A program made the translations under genes and the position numbers. A stretch of 64,000 bases of DNA from contig JAPEHQ010000012.1 of assembly GCA_027405735.1 (NCBI GenBank), positions 1,302,001-1,366,000 on the forward strand, in the 5' to 3' direction. This DNA comes from Mucor racemosus (taxonomy: Eukaryota > Mucoromycota > Mucoromycetes > Mucorales > Mucoraceae). The notes under the pieces were generated by a model. The model made no database searches, was not told the origin of the DNA, and saw only the letters and a program-made list of their open reading frames with translations. This document shows, piece after piece, positions 36,828-49,100 of the stretch; position 1 is the stretch's first letter; every line of letters begins with the position of its first letter.

Positions 36828-38200
36828 CTATTCGCTTTCGAATACAGCAGCCATACCCATACCAGAACCAATACACATACTTGTAACGCCCACTTTTTTA
36901 CCTTGACGCTTTAATTCTGGCATAAGAGTAGCGATTTGACGAGCGCCAGTACAACCCAAGGGATGGCCAAAAGCGATAGCACCACCCTTGGGGTTAACCT
37001 TTTCAGCGGGAATACCCAATTTCTCAACAGAGTAAACAGCCTGAGAAGCAAAAGCTTCATTGATTTCAAAGATATCGACTTGATCAAGAGTAATACCAGC
37101 TCTTTGAACAGCAATTGGGATAGCGTAAGCTGGACCAATTCCCATCAAGCGTGGAGCAACTCCAACGACAGCGGATGTAATGTATTTACCTAAAATGGGG
37201 AGACCCAACTTTTGAGCAGTTTTACGCTTCATCAAAAGTACAGCCGCAGCACCATCAGAAACTTGGGATGCATTACCAGCAGTAGTAGTACCATCGTCAT
37301 CAAAAGCAGGACGTAATTTACCCAACTTTTCAGCAGTTGTACCAGGACGAATACCATCATCTCGATCAGCCAAAACGACCTTTTCATTTCCCTCTTCATC
37401 TGTTACAATAGCTTCTACAGGAATAATTTCTTCTTTGAACCAACCGTTCTTTTGAGCATGTTCGGCTTTGCGATGAGATTCAGCTGCAAATGCATCTTGC
37501 TTTTCACGAGAAACATGGAATTCAGCAGCGACATTTTCAGATGTAATGCTACAAAAAAAAAAAAAGAAAGTTCAACACGTAAGCTCTTATTATCCCATTT
37601 CATATCATAAAAATTACCCCATAGGAATAAGACAATCAGCAGCCGATTCACAACCATCTGCAATCCTTTCAGAAGTAGGAGCTAAAGAAGAAGCGCCATA
37701 ATTCAATGTCATGGACTCGACACCAGCACCAATACCAATTTCAAGAATACCAGCTTGAATGGCAGTTGCGATTTGAACAACAGCCTGAAGACCTGATGAG
37801 CATTGACGATTCAAGGTACTGACAGCAGTACTTTCAGGAAAACCTGCATACAGAGCAGCCATACTAGATATTTGATTAGTTAGTTTATTTTCTTTTTAAG
37901 TGATTCGCTCATCTCATACCGTGCATTTGTTGCTCCAGAACCTTGAGGAAGTACATTTCCTACAGTAATATCTTCTACCAACTTGGGATCAAGACCTGTC
38001 TTTTGGATGATTGCCTTGAAAACAGGGGCCAACATCTCTTCGGGCAAAGTGGATTGGAAAGGGCCCTTACGAGCACGAGTGATGGCAGTTCTAAGAGCAG
38101 AAACGATAACTACATCTTCGGGTGACTTATAACCAATTTTGTTGGCTGTATAACTTGAAGGCAAAACATGGTTTGCAACTTGTTGAAGACGGTTACTCAT
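36828..38200 (-). CDS. POT1: Peroxisomal 3-ketoacyl-CoA thiolase (acetyl-CoA acyltransferase)
   Basis: Three exons 38200-37920, 37863-37618, 37548-36828; 415 aa, the usual thiolase length. It catalyses the last step of fatty-acid beta-oxidation, cleaving 3-ketoacyl-CoA with CoA to acetyl-CoA. Seen directly: active-site Cys in [42 protein letters not shown], the catalytic His in [16 protein letters not shown] and the second Cys in SMCIGSGMG. The N-terminus [12 protein letters not shown] fits a PTS2 peroxisomal signal (R-L-x5-H-V), as in yeast Pot1 (MSQRLQSIKDHL), which separates it from cytosolic and mitochondrial acetyl-CoA acetyltransferases. Confidence 0.95.
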
Positions 38201-38400
38201 TTTGAGGGGAAAAAAAGGTATGTTTACAATAAATTCACATAGATTGATTTACTCTTTTATAAAAAACAATTATTATTTCACATGCTTGTTAGTTAGTTAT
38301 ATGGTTAACCAAACTAGAAATAATCGAGATGACATTGTTGTAACACCATAAATTAAACCCCATATGTTTTCTTAATTGGTATATTTATTCATGACATATT

Positions 38401-39030
38401 TTAGCAGTTAAAACAGCAACTAAAGAAGCGCCATGAGTGATGGTATTGATTTTCTGTCTTTTTTGGTGTATCTTGAAGTGAAGTTGATTTGTTCTTCCAT
38501 AGTAAAGGCAATCCTTCTTCTTGACATTCTTCTTCAATGGGATTGTCTTGATTGTAGTCTTCATCTTCATTTTCTGAATCAGATGATATATACTGTGATA
38601 TGTCTTTTTTTTTTTTTTTTTGTTTGAAGTAAGTTTATTGATTTCCATATGATTTTTAAAGTTTTGTTTACCTGGCATACGCTTGTATGAATAATGATTA
38701 TCAGGTCTCTGCTTCAGTTTATTCAATTTAGATTCTATTAAAAAAAGTGTTAATAATAAACGAAATGCTCTCTTTCAATACACACATACATACCCAGTTT
38801 TTTAACAGTATTCTCTTGCTCTTCTCTTTCTTCTGTAGTTTGTAGTTTCCATTTGGGTGCTACTGCTTTCGATAAATGGCTTTCTGGTTTCCACAAACAA
38901 TTTTCCGCTTGCTTAATGCAATAGTTATTGAGAAATTACAGTCAATCAGTTCTTTTTCTTTCTGACCTACCTCACTATTTTCTTGATTAAATGGATCATT
39001 GAGACCTTGAGGAAATATTTCTCGACTCAT
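38401..39030 (-). CDS. Small unrecognised acidic/charged protein with Cys-rich tail
   Basis: Four short exons 39030-38971, 38911-38794, 38734-38672, 38603-38401 join in frame into 147 aa. The N-terminus is MSREIFPQGLNDPFNQENSE; a Trp/Lys-rich part (NCLWKPESHLSKAVAPKWKL) runs into a predicted coiled coil (TEEREEQENTVKKLESKL), then an acidic stretch (SDSENEDEDYNQDNPIEEE), and the protein ends FFSCCFNC, a cluster that could be lipidated. I recognise no family. Consistent splice signals and codon-like composition across four exons argue that it is real. The open frame at 38385-38726 is a shadow that runs through one of its introns. It lies upstream of the thiolase in the same direction. Confidence 0.55.
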
Positions 39031-40365
39031 ACAGTAGCTACACGAATAAAGAAATGTCGGTAAACGAGCTGCACTCCCCAAATGGTTGTGGCTGCGAGAA
39101 ATCACCACCGAGGGCCCTTTCCTTTTCCTGATATTAGAAATGCGCGGGACACGAATTATGAAGATAACAATGTCTTTTATCAATCTTTAAAGATATTTCA
39201 CAAGAGCCTAATAACTGCTATCAATGCAAACTTAACGTTGTCGTTATTCACCACACATGCAATATATAGTTCAATTTTTTTATTTTTTAAAAAATAGTTT
39301 ATTGAATGAAAAAAGAGGGGGTTTTCAATGGATTTCCGATATTTGCTATTTTGAGAAATCAATAGATATCATTTAAAAATTCAAGAAGAATAGGAAGCGC
39401 CGAGATCATATGTATGGCATAAATACCCACAAGATAAAGGCTACGCCAAATCATGCAAAAAGGAGGCTTATTGTATTTTTTATATATGTAGAAATGAATG
39501 AATAGATCAGATAAAGTGTGATTTGTAAAATTGAATATCGTTGAATATTTAAGCTATTAGTTTGTTTTTGTTAATAAAACATATGACTAGGTACAAATGT
39601 TGGAAGAGGCAACAATCAGATGACTACAGGTTGTTTCATGGGAAACCTTGCATCATTTTTGTTCGCTGTAGATCATTCTTAATTTACCTTTTGAAGCGGC
39701 TTTTTGATGATGATTCATTAGCTTTAACACGCACTGAGACGGAAAAAAATTTTCAGCTTTTTTATTGCCTGTTGTTTTACCTGAGCTCTTCTTTCTCTCT
39801 ATCTCTCTCTGTTTTTTTTCACCGTTTTTTCTTGTATAAAAAAACTCTTTTTCTTTACAAACTTTCTTATCAAATCCAAAATTGTGCATCGATCTTTAGG
39901 TGCACAGATTTTGCTAAACCTTCTCCCCAAATAACTATCCTCAAAATAACTGTTTGAGAAGAAAAAAAAAGGACAACTAACGCTTTTTTTTTTTACACAT
40001 TTAATTATTTACACATTTTGCACATTTATATCATTTATTCATTTGCAAAAAACCAAGAAATTTAATACATAATATATATATATATATACATACTTGATTC
40101 ACCTTATTTTTTAAACACTCACAAACACACATTTTTATTACTATGGCCTACTTTTACATGTTCAACGGAAAACACGTAGGAAACGACGTCGCCTGATCAA
40201 GAAAACAACTACCCAAAACAGAAACAGACACTATTATTTAATTTACAACAAAATATATAATATTTGTATATTAAGCAAACCACCAGAAATCAATTTTTAC
40301 ACAACAGCAACAATAACAACAACAACAACAACAACAAGCAAAAGATATATAAAATCGTTAAAAAA
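39031..40365. promoter_or_regulatory. Intergenic / 5' region of the GATA factor gene
   Basis: Roughly 1.3 kb with pyrimidine-rich tracts (39771-39860) and a CAA-trinucleotide run (40309-40337) directly before the GATA start. Two AGATAA-type GATA words occur (39435 and 39511), which could allow self-regulation; that is speculative. Confidence 0.35.
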
Positions 40366-41457
40366 ATGAATTCCTACGAAAATTATTCATCATTTTATTA
40401 TTCTCAAGAACATGCGAGTCTTGAGGAGCAATTGAATTTATTCAATCACCAGCCAAAAGACTTATCAATGGAACAATTATTATCAACGCCTATTCCAACA
40501 TTGTATATTCAACCAACGCAACAACAACACTACCAACAACAGCCTTCATCACCTTCATCTTCTCTTTCCTCTTCTCAAAGTGATAATGATGATGGAAACA
40601 GCCCAATTCTGCATGATCAGTTTCTCGATGAATTATTTTTTCCAGAAATGGAATTCCAGCAACTTCCCACGCCAGCAGCATCAGTATCTCCCCCTTGTAT
40701 TAATAGTAATAAAGTGAAAAAGAAAAAAGCATCGTCGCACAAGAAATCTTATCCTCCAGGTCAATGCACATTACCAATCCGTGTAGCAACACATAAACCA
40801 ATTCGACCACCAAGGCATTTAGAATGTTTCAATTGTAAAATCACAAAAACTCCTTTATGGCGTCGTACACCAGATAGATTGCAAACACTTTGTAATGCAT
40901 GTGGACTATATTATAAACAATATAATCAACATCGACCACTTCATATCAGACATAAACCTGCAAATGTTAACACAACTACTAGTACTCCTGCTTTATTACG
41001 CCCACCTTCATATCAACATGAAAAATGGGTTACACCTATTGAATTTGAACAACAACCACAACCACAACAAATAATGGAATTGGAACAAGAACAACAACAG
41101 CCACTACAAGATGATATTGAATGCATTAATTGTCAACAAACTAATACACCTTTATGGCGTAAAAATGAAAATGGTGATCCCTTGTGTAATGCTTGTGGTT
41201 TATACGCAAAACTTCATAATCGTAATCGACCTGTTGAAATGAGAAAATCCACCATTCAAAGAAGAAGAAGAGATTGGGCTACTTCTTCTAGTTGTAATAT
41301 ACAGCCTCGACTGCCACCAAATGATAGTAATATGGTACCTTTTTTATCTGCTTTTTCTTCCAATGAAGTTACAGAAATGGACAAATCCGATATTCAAGAT
41401 TATTTAGGGTTACTTGAACATAAATGTGATTTACTTCGACATGTTCTTGATAAATAA
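40366..41457 (+). CDS. GATA transcription factor with two zinc fingers
   Basis: Single exon, 363 aa from the ATG at 40366; an in-frame upstream ATG at 40264 would add only a repeat-encoded Asn tract. Finger 1 (near residue 150) is C-x2-C-x18-C-x2-C (CFNCKITKTPLWRRTPD, LCNACGLYYK); finger 2 (near 250) is C-x2-C-x17-C-x2-C (CINCQQTNTPLWRK, LCNACGLYAKLHNRNRP), followed by a basic stretch RRRRD. Fungal GATA factors bind HGATAR sites and control nitrogen, iron or light responses. The cysteine-rich region found between the fingers of iron-sensing SRE/Fep1 proteins is absent, so an iron-sensor role is not supported; which pathway it controls cannot be said. N- and inter-finger regions are Gln-rich. 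Confidence 0.92.
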   Translation: MNSYENYSSFYYSQEHASLEEQLNLFNHQPKDLSMEQLLSTPIPTLYIQPTQQQHYQQQPSSPSSSLSSSQSDNDDGNSPILHDQFLDELFFPEMEFQQLPTPAASVSPPCINSNKVKKKKASSHKKSYPPGQCTLPIRVATHKPIRPPRHLECFNCKITKTPLWRRTPDRLQTLCNACGLYYKQYNQHRPLHIRHKPANVNTTTSTPALLRPPSYQHEKWVTPIEFEQQPQPQQIMELEQEQQQPLQDDIECINCQQTNTPLWRKNENGDPLCNACGLYAKLHNRNRPVEMRKSTIQRRRRDWATSSSCNIQPRLPPNDSNMVPFLSAFSSNEVTEMDKSDIQDYLGLLEHKCDLLRHVLDK

Positions 41458-41503
41458 AATGATTTTTTCTTCTATTTGTTGTGTACTTCCGGGACCCAAA
41501 CAA

Positions 41504-41828
41504 CTAATTATTTCCGCCTTGTTGATTAATATTGTTACCCTGTACACGGTGATACATTAACAATAATCCAGTTAAAATGAGGCCATCAATCAAAAAAGGC
41601 AATAAAATATCTTGAATTTTATACCGAAAAATGCTGTATACTGCAACATTAGAGTAAATAAAGAACCAATAATAGCAACATATGCATGTATAAGGAAAAA
41701 GAGGGAGTTTTTTCTTTCATAAAGGAGCCCTTGTTGTTGATTTCAGTGTATATTCGTACCAGGAAAACTTTTTTTTTTCTTCTCGTTACAAACTCAGTAA
41801 AATTGATATATTTCTTGTAATCCCCCAT
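41504..41828 (-). CDS. Possible small membrane protein, structure unresolved
   Basis: On the minus strand an ATG at 41828 opens a 59-codon reading (MGDYKKYINFTEFVTRRKK start). Further down, a reading in another frame has a convincing membrane helix (DILLPFLIDGLILTGLLLMY) and ends at the TAG at 41504. An acceptor-like CTCTAATGTTGCAG precedes the second part, but I found no donor that joins the two in frame. Confidence 0.3.
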
Positions 41829-41882
41829 TTTTTCCTCCTCCCCCTTTCTTTCTTCTTACACTTTTTTTTTTGAAAAAAGCAA

Positions 41883-42715
41883 ATGGATAAAACTTTAATT
41901 GATTATGATAAAAATCTGGAGGAACTAGAACGACAACGTGAAAAATTGGAAATTGTTATGCAAATGATGGGACAAGAGTGGGAAGAAAGGTAAACATTTA
42001 AATAAGCTTTTTTTTTTATATCACGAATGTTTTTTTCTAACATTTTATATGAAATAGTGGCGCTGGTATCGGTTGGTTGGGTCAGCTAGATCTTCCAGAA
42101 ACAAATACACAAGATCCTGCTTCACCAATACCAACAACAACAGCAGCAGCAACAACAACAACGATCACACCAACAATGACTGAATCTGATAAATTAAATG
42201 ACATTATTACTACGACCAATATAACGAAATCAGGAACCGTTGCCATGGAAACTGTTGCTATGGATACTGCTATTACTCCGTCGAATGAAATATTATCAAT
42301 ATCATCTCATCAACCATTATTTACAAATATATTATCTCAAACAACTGGACCATCACCAGAATATTTACAATCATTACTCAATGTAAATGAAGCTCTGCTG
42401 GCTCAGAGTCTTGCAAATAATGGCAATAATAGCACTAGTACAGCAGTGTATCAACCATCTACCCCCATGCTGACGCCTGTTGAAGAACATCGTGAAATAT
42501 TACTTGATACCAAATTAAATTCCCCCATGATAACACCTCAACAAGAAGACGACAATGATTCACCGCTCGATGAAAATGTAAATAATACCCCTCAATATTA
42601 TATGGGTACTATGAATCCTGAGTCAGAAATGATTCTTTCGCCATTAACAACAAATGAAAAATCTCTACAAACATCAACGACATCTTCAACTGAAAAATCA
42701 ATTTATTATCAATAA
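41883..42715 (+). CDS. Unrecognised protein: N-terminal coiled coil, Ser/Thr-rich remainder
   Basis: Two exons 41883-41989 and 42058-42715; 254 aa. Residues 1-35 form a likely coiled coil (YDKNLEELERQREKLEIVMQ), followed by a Gly/Trp-rich GAGIGWLGQLD; the rest is low-complexity Thr/Ser/Asn/Pro, with an SSHQPLFTNILSQ patch and a PEYLQSLLNVNEALLAQSL helix. The intron has clean GTAAAC..AG signals and a phase-2 junction. No known family. It lies between the GATA and CON7-like regulators in the same direction, so a regulatory role is possible but unproven. Confidence 0.7.
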
Positions 42716-43812
42716 AACCATCAATCAAAAAAATATATACATATATATAATTCACCCATTCAACTTTTAATCAATCACAAACATTTACCAATCAAAATGT
42801 ATACAATATCTTGCAACCTTTCTTTTTTTTCTTTATGATAATAAATCTCACAATTTAGCATTACAAAAATTATACATGTATAAATATATAAAAACGCATG
42901 GTTTCTGTCGTATTTTTTTTTTTTTTTTTTTTTTTTGTTCTATCGATTTCTATCAAGCAATAGAAATTTTCAGGTACATGGTTATGACTTTTTTTGGTGT
43001 GCAAAAAAAAAAAAAAAAAGTATCTGAAACATTCTTATCCTTTCTAATCCCACACATGCGATAGAGCCTGTCGATCATTCTTTTTTTTTTCTATTTAGTA
43101 CCCTGATGCCTTGTTAAGGGAAGAGCATTTCCACACTACTCCGCTGTCAATTTCGGATATATCATTTAGCCCGCATTTTGGGTGTATTTTATCGTATATT
43201 GGAGTAAATGTGCATTATATGAGTTATATTAAGATACATGATTTATATACATGAATGATATACTATCATGCAAATTACCAATATGAGCTATGCTTTTTAT
43301 AGATCATATGATAATCTTAATTGATCTGGCAAATTTTATTTTTATTTTCAATGGCAAATTTTAGCTTTTACCCCTTTTCGTTAAGCTACAAAAAAATGGT
43401 AATATTTAACATGCTAAAAACATAAACTAATCCTGTTATAGATCTATTGCAATGAATTAACCCACGGATATCGCATTTTGGTTAGTATGGTAAAGCATTG
43501 AAAAATTTTACATGGATTGTCTAAAATGTATATACAATTCGATCACATTTAGACGAGGCATTTTCAATTGCTGGAGGCTTTACATTAACAAATGTGTATA
43601 CATATTTTAAAAAAAGACAACCCCGAATAAAATTAATCAAAAATGGTTAACTCGATAAATAATTTCAATATTGTATAATAGCTGTAAAATACGAAACGCC
43701 AATACAAAAAAGAAATAAAGAAGCAAACTAGGGTCTTTTTTTTTATTATTATTGTTTTTGTTTTTATTCCTTCTTCTTCTTTCCTTCTTTTTTATTATAA
43801 TATAAAAAAAAG
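42716..43812. other. 1.1 kb intergenic region
   Basis: T run of about 23 nt at 42914-42936, A run at 43002-43019 and a pyrimidine-rich leader (43735-43795) before the CON7-like gene. No gene or repeat recognised. Confidence 0.5.
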
Positions 43813-43893
43813 ATGGATCCAACATTGCCAAATCCATTAATCGATCTACATCAACAGAAAAAGCAACAAAACCGCCAGCAACTTCAGCAACAA

Positions 43894-43950
<57 letters not shown>

Positions 43951-45094
43951 TTTTTATATCAACAATCATCAGGACATTTTAACAATGAGTCATCTCCACC
44001 ATTACCATCATTGTCACATTTAATGCATAATAATAACAGTAATAGACAACAAATGCCGTTAAATTTAGTTAATAATGTACCAAAAAAGCAACATTTGGAT
44101 ATCAATAATAATAGTAATAATAACAATAATAACAATAATAATAATGCTACAGCTTACACAAACATGAATTCTTCACCTATACCTACCCAAATGTATCATG
44201 CTTCCATGCCTCAACAACCACAATCTATGATTCAAAACAAGTCTCACAATGAAATGGGCAATGATTCACTCTCATTTTACCAAAGATCTGTAGTGGATAT
44301 ATATCAACAGCCTCCAACAACAGTTAGTTCCTCTTCATTTTATCCTAATATTGGTCATGATGGTAATACTCAAACTGATCCATCAACATCATCAGTAACA
44401 ACTACATCTTCAACACCCCAACAACAATTAGTAGATGATCAACAAAAGATTTATTCGTTTGTGCCTTTAGATGTTATATTTCAACAAAAGAGACCAAGAA
44501 AGAAATTTAATGAAGTAGAAAGATTGTATTCATGTACTTATCTAAATTGTACCAAATCATATGGTACATTAAATCATTTAAATGCTCATGTAACAATGCA
44601 AGGCCATGTAAGTTGTTTATGTGTTTTGCTATTTATAATTTACTCAAATCAAAATATAGGGCCCTAAACGAATGCCTATTGAATTTAAAGAATTGCGAAG
44701 ACAATTGAAAAAGAATAAAAAAAAGTTACAACTACCTAAACCTCGTAAAGGTTCAAATTTACCGCAAAAACAACAACAGCAAAAACAAGATATAGGAACG
44801 GATATTATAGTGAATGAACAATCGGATATATTGCAGCAACATCCACCACCCACCTTTTACATTGATAGAGAAAGCCATGATGATAATGGTTTGATGCTAA
44901 AACAACAACAACAACAAGAATTTAATTTATATGGTCCTCCTCCAGCAAGATCAGCATCGATATCAACACCTTTTCCAAATCAACAGCAATTTCAACCATC
45001 AGCTTCTTCGTCTTCTTCTTCTTCTTCATTTCCAATAAGATATCCACAATATAACATGATGCAACAACAACAACAACACCAACAGTTTCATTAA
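43813..45094 (+). CDS. CON7-like C2H2 zinc-finger transcription factor
   Basis: Two exons 43813-44607 and 44660-45094; 409 aa. The intron splits the core CON7 domain: exon 1 ends with KRPRKKFNEVERLYSCTY, LNCTKSYGTLNHLNAHV and TMQGH, and exon 2 begins GPKRMPIEFKELRRQLKKNK. This block (RPRKK.EEVER.Y.C, C2H2 finger, HGPKR.P.EFKE) is the signature of the fungal CON7 family; Con7 in Pyricularia controls morphogenesis genes. The N-terminus carries a glutamine tract (about residues 25-47) encoded by a CAGCAA hexamer run, and an Asn tract follows. The C-terminus is Gln/Ser-rich. The antisense reading over the Q tract (Ala-Val repeats) is a shadow. Confidence 0.85.
43888..43950 (+). repeat. CAGCAA hexanucleotide run encoding polyglutamine
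   Basis: Mostly alternating CAG and CAA codons in the CON7-like gene; length-variable tract expected. Confidence 0.9.
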
Positions 45095-46186
45095 ATTATG
45101 CTTATCTATTTGGATGATTTTTCTTTTTTCGTCATTAAATCGTAATTATTATACATAAAATGTAAATCTATAAACAAAAAACAAAAAAAACAAAAAATTC
45201 ACATATGATATGCACTGAAAACACACACACACACAAACAGATTTTGAATTTATAAATATATGATACATGACCTTATTTTTCTTGAACAACAATAATTCCT
45301 AGCGCACAAAAAAAAATACATATATAAACACAAACATATACATATCAATAAATAACGTAAAAAACCGTATTTTTCCTTTTTCTATCAATTGCCCATAATT
45401 ACTTTTATGATAATGTGCGGATGCTAATTCTAAATAAAGACACGAATACCAAAAAAAAAAAAAAAAAAAAAAAAAATTAGAGAGCTAAAATAAATAAATA
45501 AATAAATAAATAAATGTACAATCATTAAAGACTAATAAAAGGTTTCCATGCCGAATAAATGTGCTATTCAGCAGTGAGTTCTTCTTGTTATTTATTCTTC
45601 CAAGAAAAAGGGTTTTATTCTGTTTTGTACTTTTTTTTTTTTTTTTATCATTTTATATATTCGCTTGAAAACAATTTCTCATTTAACAATATGCCATACT
45701 CTTGCTATAAAGTCAAAACGCAATAACAAAAACTCACCAACAAGACAAAATAATAAGCGCAAAGAGCCAGACTCTCCAAGACAGGATCCAAATTTAGCTT
45801 CAAGAAGACTTCCTCACCATAAAACGATGGAGAGATTACTTTAATTACAGTATAACGAGCTGGTCAACACAGCTACGCGGTGTACAGCTCCTGCTGCCAC
45901 AGGCCTGTTTTACTTAATTATAAGAAGCTTTCATCGTACTGTATCAAAAGTTTCCAATAGTTAGAATAATATTTAGTGATATTCTTCTTCTCTTTGGTTG
46001 TACCATTTTAAAAACAAAGTGATATCAAGTGTTTTTTTATAACATTTGCATTGATGATAAAAACATTTTATTGAGCAGCAGAAAATTTTACTGCTTAACA
46101 GCAGTATGGAAACATTTTATTATCTCATTAAGAAAAATAGGTCGTACGAAACTTAACCTTGTATTACAGAAGGAAAAAAGGCATAA
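45095..46186. other. Intergenic between convergent CON7-like and Dicer genes
   Basis: Contains an A run (45451-45475), a TAAA tetranucleotide run (about 45490-45514) and a T run (45631-45647). At 45690-45840 a start-less plus-strand reading (core NNKRKEPDSPRQDPNLASRR) looks protein-like and ends in a stop; it may be a remnant. No RNA gene seen. Confidence 0.45.
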
Positions 46187-49100
46187 TCAACAAGTACATT
46201 TTGCAATAAATTCATTAGGATTCTCTTGAATTCGTTGATATGCTCTTGTGGCTGCTTGCTTTCTTGCTTGCTTTATATTGATACCTGATCCACTAGCAAA
46301 TGGTAAGTCATGGATGAAAATTATACAATTTTGCCCTGATTTTGTAGTATAAACATTTCTATTAAAAAGACACGCGTTCAAAGAGGAGGAGGAGGAAGGG
46401 GGAGAGGTTAGTTTTTAGAAATATACATGAATACAATTTTCGCATATTACCTTGTTTCACATTGCTTGCATCCAAATTCTTGTACAATACACATTAATTT
46501 ACTCAACGGATGCGCTTTAATTGTATCTATTGAGATGTGTTCATCTAAAAATGGTTTCAATAATCTGTCAAACAACTCTTCTACAGGGTCTAGATTAAAT
46601 CCTGCATCAACAAAGACAGCGCCGATCAAACTCTCTACAACATCTGAAAGTATCTTTGGTGGGTTAAAATTAAGCCAGTATTCTCCTTGTTCATTTTGAC
46701 TTTCTAGCACTAATTGCTGAAATTGTTCCATGGCTGAAGGAAATGTTGTAGAGAAATGGCGGATGTGAACATTAAGTTCAAGTTGAATACAAAGTACGCT
46801 TAAAATATCGTTATTCACACTAGACTTTCTGAGATCGTGTAATGTGCTTGGTGCTGCTGTACAGTATTTCTTGAACAAATAATTTGTTACACAGAAATCG
46901 AGAACAGCATCGCCCAGAAATTCCAGACGTTGATAACAGGGTACACTGGAATAAGGCATCGATGCGTGTGTCAATGCTTCGGCAATAAGCGATTTATTTT
47001 TGAATTGATACCCTAAAATATCGCTTACTTTTTTCACATTTACAGGCTGATCGAGTAAAGGGTCGTACACGGTTTGAAGCTTGTGTAAAGTGCGTTCATA
47101 AAGATAAACGGTTTGGAAATCGGACCATGTCTTGACCTTTTGTAATGGCACTAAAAGTTGATGTGCTGTGTGTAACGCATCTTCCAATGAGTCGTTCTTG
47201 CTACCTTTAGATGATATATAAGAGGCGCCCAATGTAGATTCTACAACATCTGCTAATGTCTTGTCTGACAGTTTATGAACATTCAAGGAATTTATCATTT
47301 CAGAACTGTCTTCTTTGCTTGTATAGTTGGGAGGTCTCCAAAAGCGACGAGGAAGGTTTTGACTGCAAATGTATTGCGATAATTTAAGCTTTATTGCTGA
47401 TTTGAATAATGCTTTATTGCTAATCATACGCGTACGAGATTCGCTAAGCTCATATTCATTGCTGAGAGGTAATGAAACAAATACATATGTAGATGTTATA
47501 AACTTGAGAACAGAATCTAAGTTAATTAAGAATCAATTAGCCGATTGCATACATCGTCATTCATTTTACCGCAATTTCAGCTTACCTCCTAAAAATTCAA
47601 GGCGTTGGTAATCTTTCTCCAAACCTGCAGATGAAGCTGTAAATGCTTCCAACATTAAAGTATCATTCATTTTATTAGATAGACCCAACGATTGCTTTGC
47701 ATCATGCAATAATAAAACAGCATCAATGCGCGCCATAACATCTGGGATCATCAGCAATGTTTGATAAACAGATGCACTGATGGGATACAATTGACATATC
47801 TCAGGAACAAGCCAAACAACAATCGATTCAGGTTCTTTATCCTTCTTTTTCAGTTGTTTATTGTTACCCATATACAAGAATGATTGATTGTTATAAACAC
47901 GATTAACTCTGAGCAAAGGTTGTGTCATGTCTGTTATTTTTGTAGATAAAAATTCTTGATTTTCATAATATTCTGCAAACGTTTCATAGCCGTGCTCACG
48001 AAATTTCTTTCTAGTACCTTGTCTGGTCGTGATAGAAGCAGGAATTTTAGACATTGGTGTCATATCGTGTTGTACATTTTGCACAAAATATTTTTTCCTT
48101 TTCGGATCGCTTATATCAATGACAATTGAATCTAAAATATCATTACATTTTGTATCGACTGATAGATTGCTATTTGTAACAGTTTTTGTTATCTCTGCCC
48201 AATCAATCTTGCCTTGAGTTGGAAGAGAAGAGGAGTTTGCTGACGAGCTATCACTACTATGGCTACTGCTGACTGCAAGTGGTGCCACGAAATATTCAAT
48301 ATTGTTTCTGGAACAAGAAAAGTCTTTATTGGTGATACATTTCATGAAACAAAATGTATAATCTCCCAAATTATCAATTTGCTCTTGTCTGTTGAATAAA
48401 AGTGCTTCTGGTTGACTTTTTATATGTATTTTGAATGGTATATTGTCATTAAAAAGTGTAATTTCTGGTATTTTTGGTAGAGGTTTCTTGGTAATCAAAC
48501 ACATTGGTCTAAATAAAGGAGCAGCTTGTTGTTGTACGTGTGAATCAACAACAATCAAGGAAAGCCAATAAGGCCCTAATCGCATATTATTATCATCATA
48601 ACCATCAATTTCCCCTGCCCAAAATGAAGGTTGCTTCTTATCATAAAAATTTTCGCGCCCACGGCTACCAATTTGTTTTCCATTCTCATCTACTTCTTCT
48701 TCAATTTCCATCAATGCTTTACGTTGTGTTTTGGATTTAGGAATTAAATGATCATCGATATCGCCTGCTTTATATAATGCAATACATGCTTGTAATGAAA
48801 CTCTTGCTTTAACGTCTTCTTTAGATCGATCATAGGTTTTAAATTGTTGTACACGAGCGTTGATAGGCAAAGTCAAGGTGCAACAAAATATCTTCTTATT
48901 GTATGTAGTCATATCGATAGGTGGCAGATCCAATGCTTTCTTTTCTTCAAAAGAAAGATTATCGTTAGTCAAGTCTTCAAACTCAAAAATAGGTTTGGAA
49001 CTGCAAAAGTTATCTGATGGAAGTGTAGCACAATAATAGTAAATCAAAGCAATAGCATTGGATCTTGTTAAAAGAGCACCTGTAGATTCAATACAAAAAG

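Noticed and set aside
43637..43969. 110-codon antisense ORF with Ala-Val repeats
   Set aside because: Antisense reading of the CAGCAA run of the CON7-like gene.
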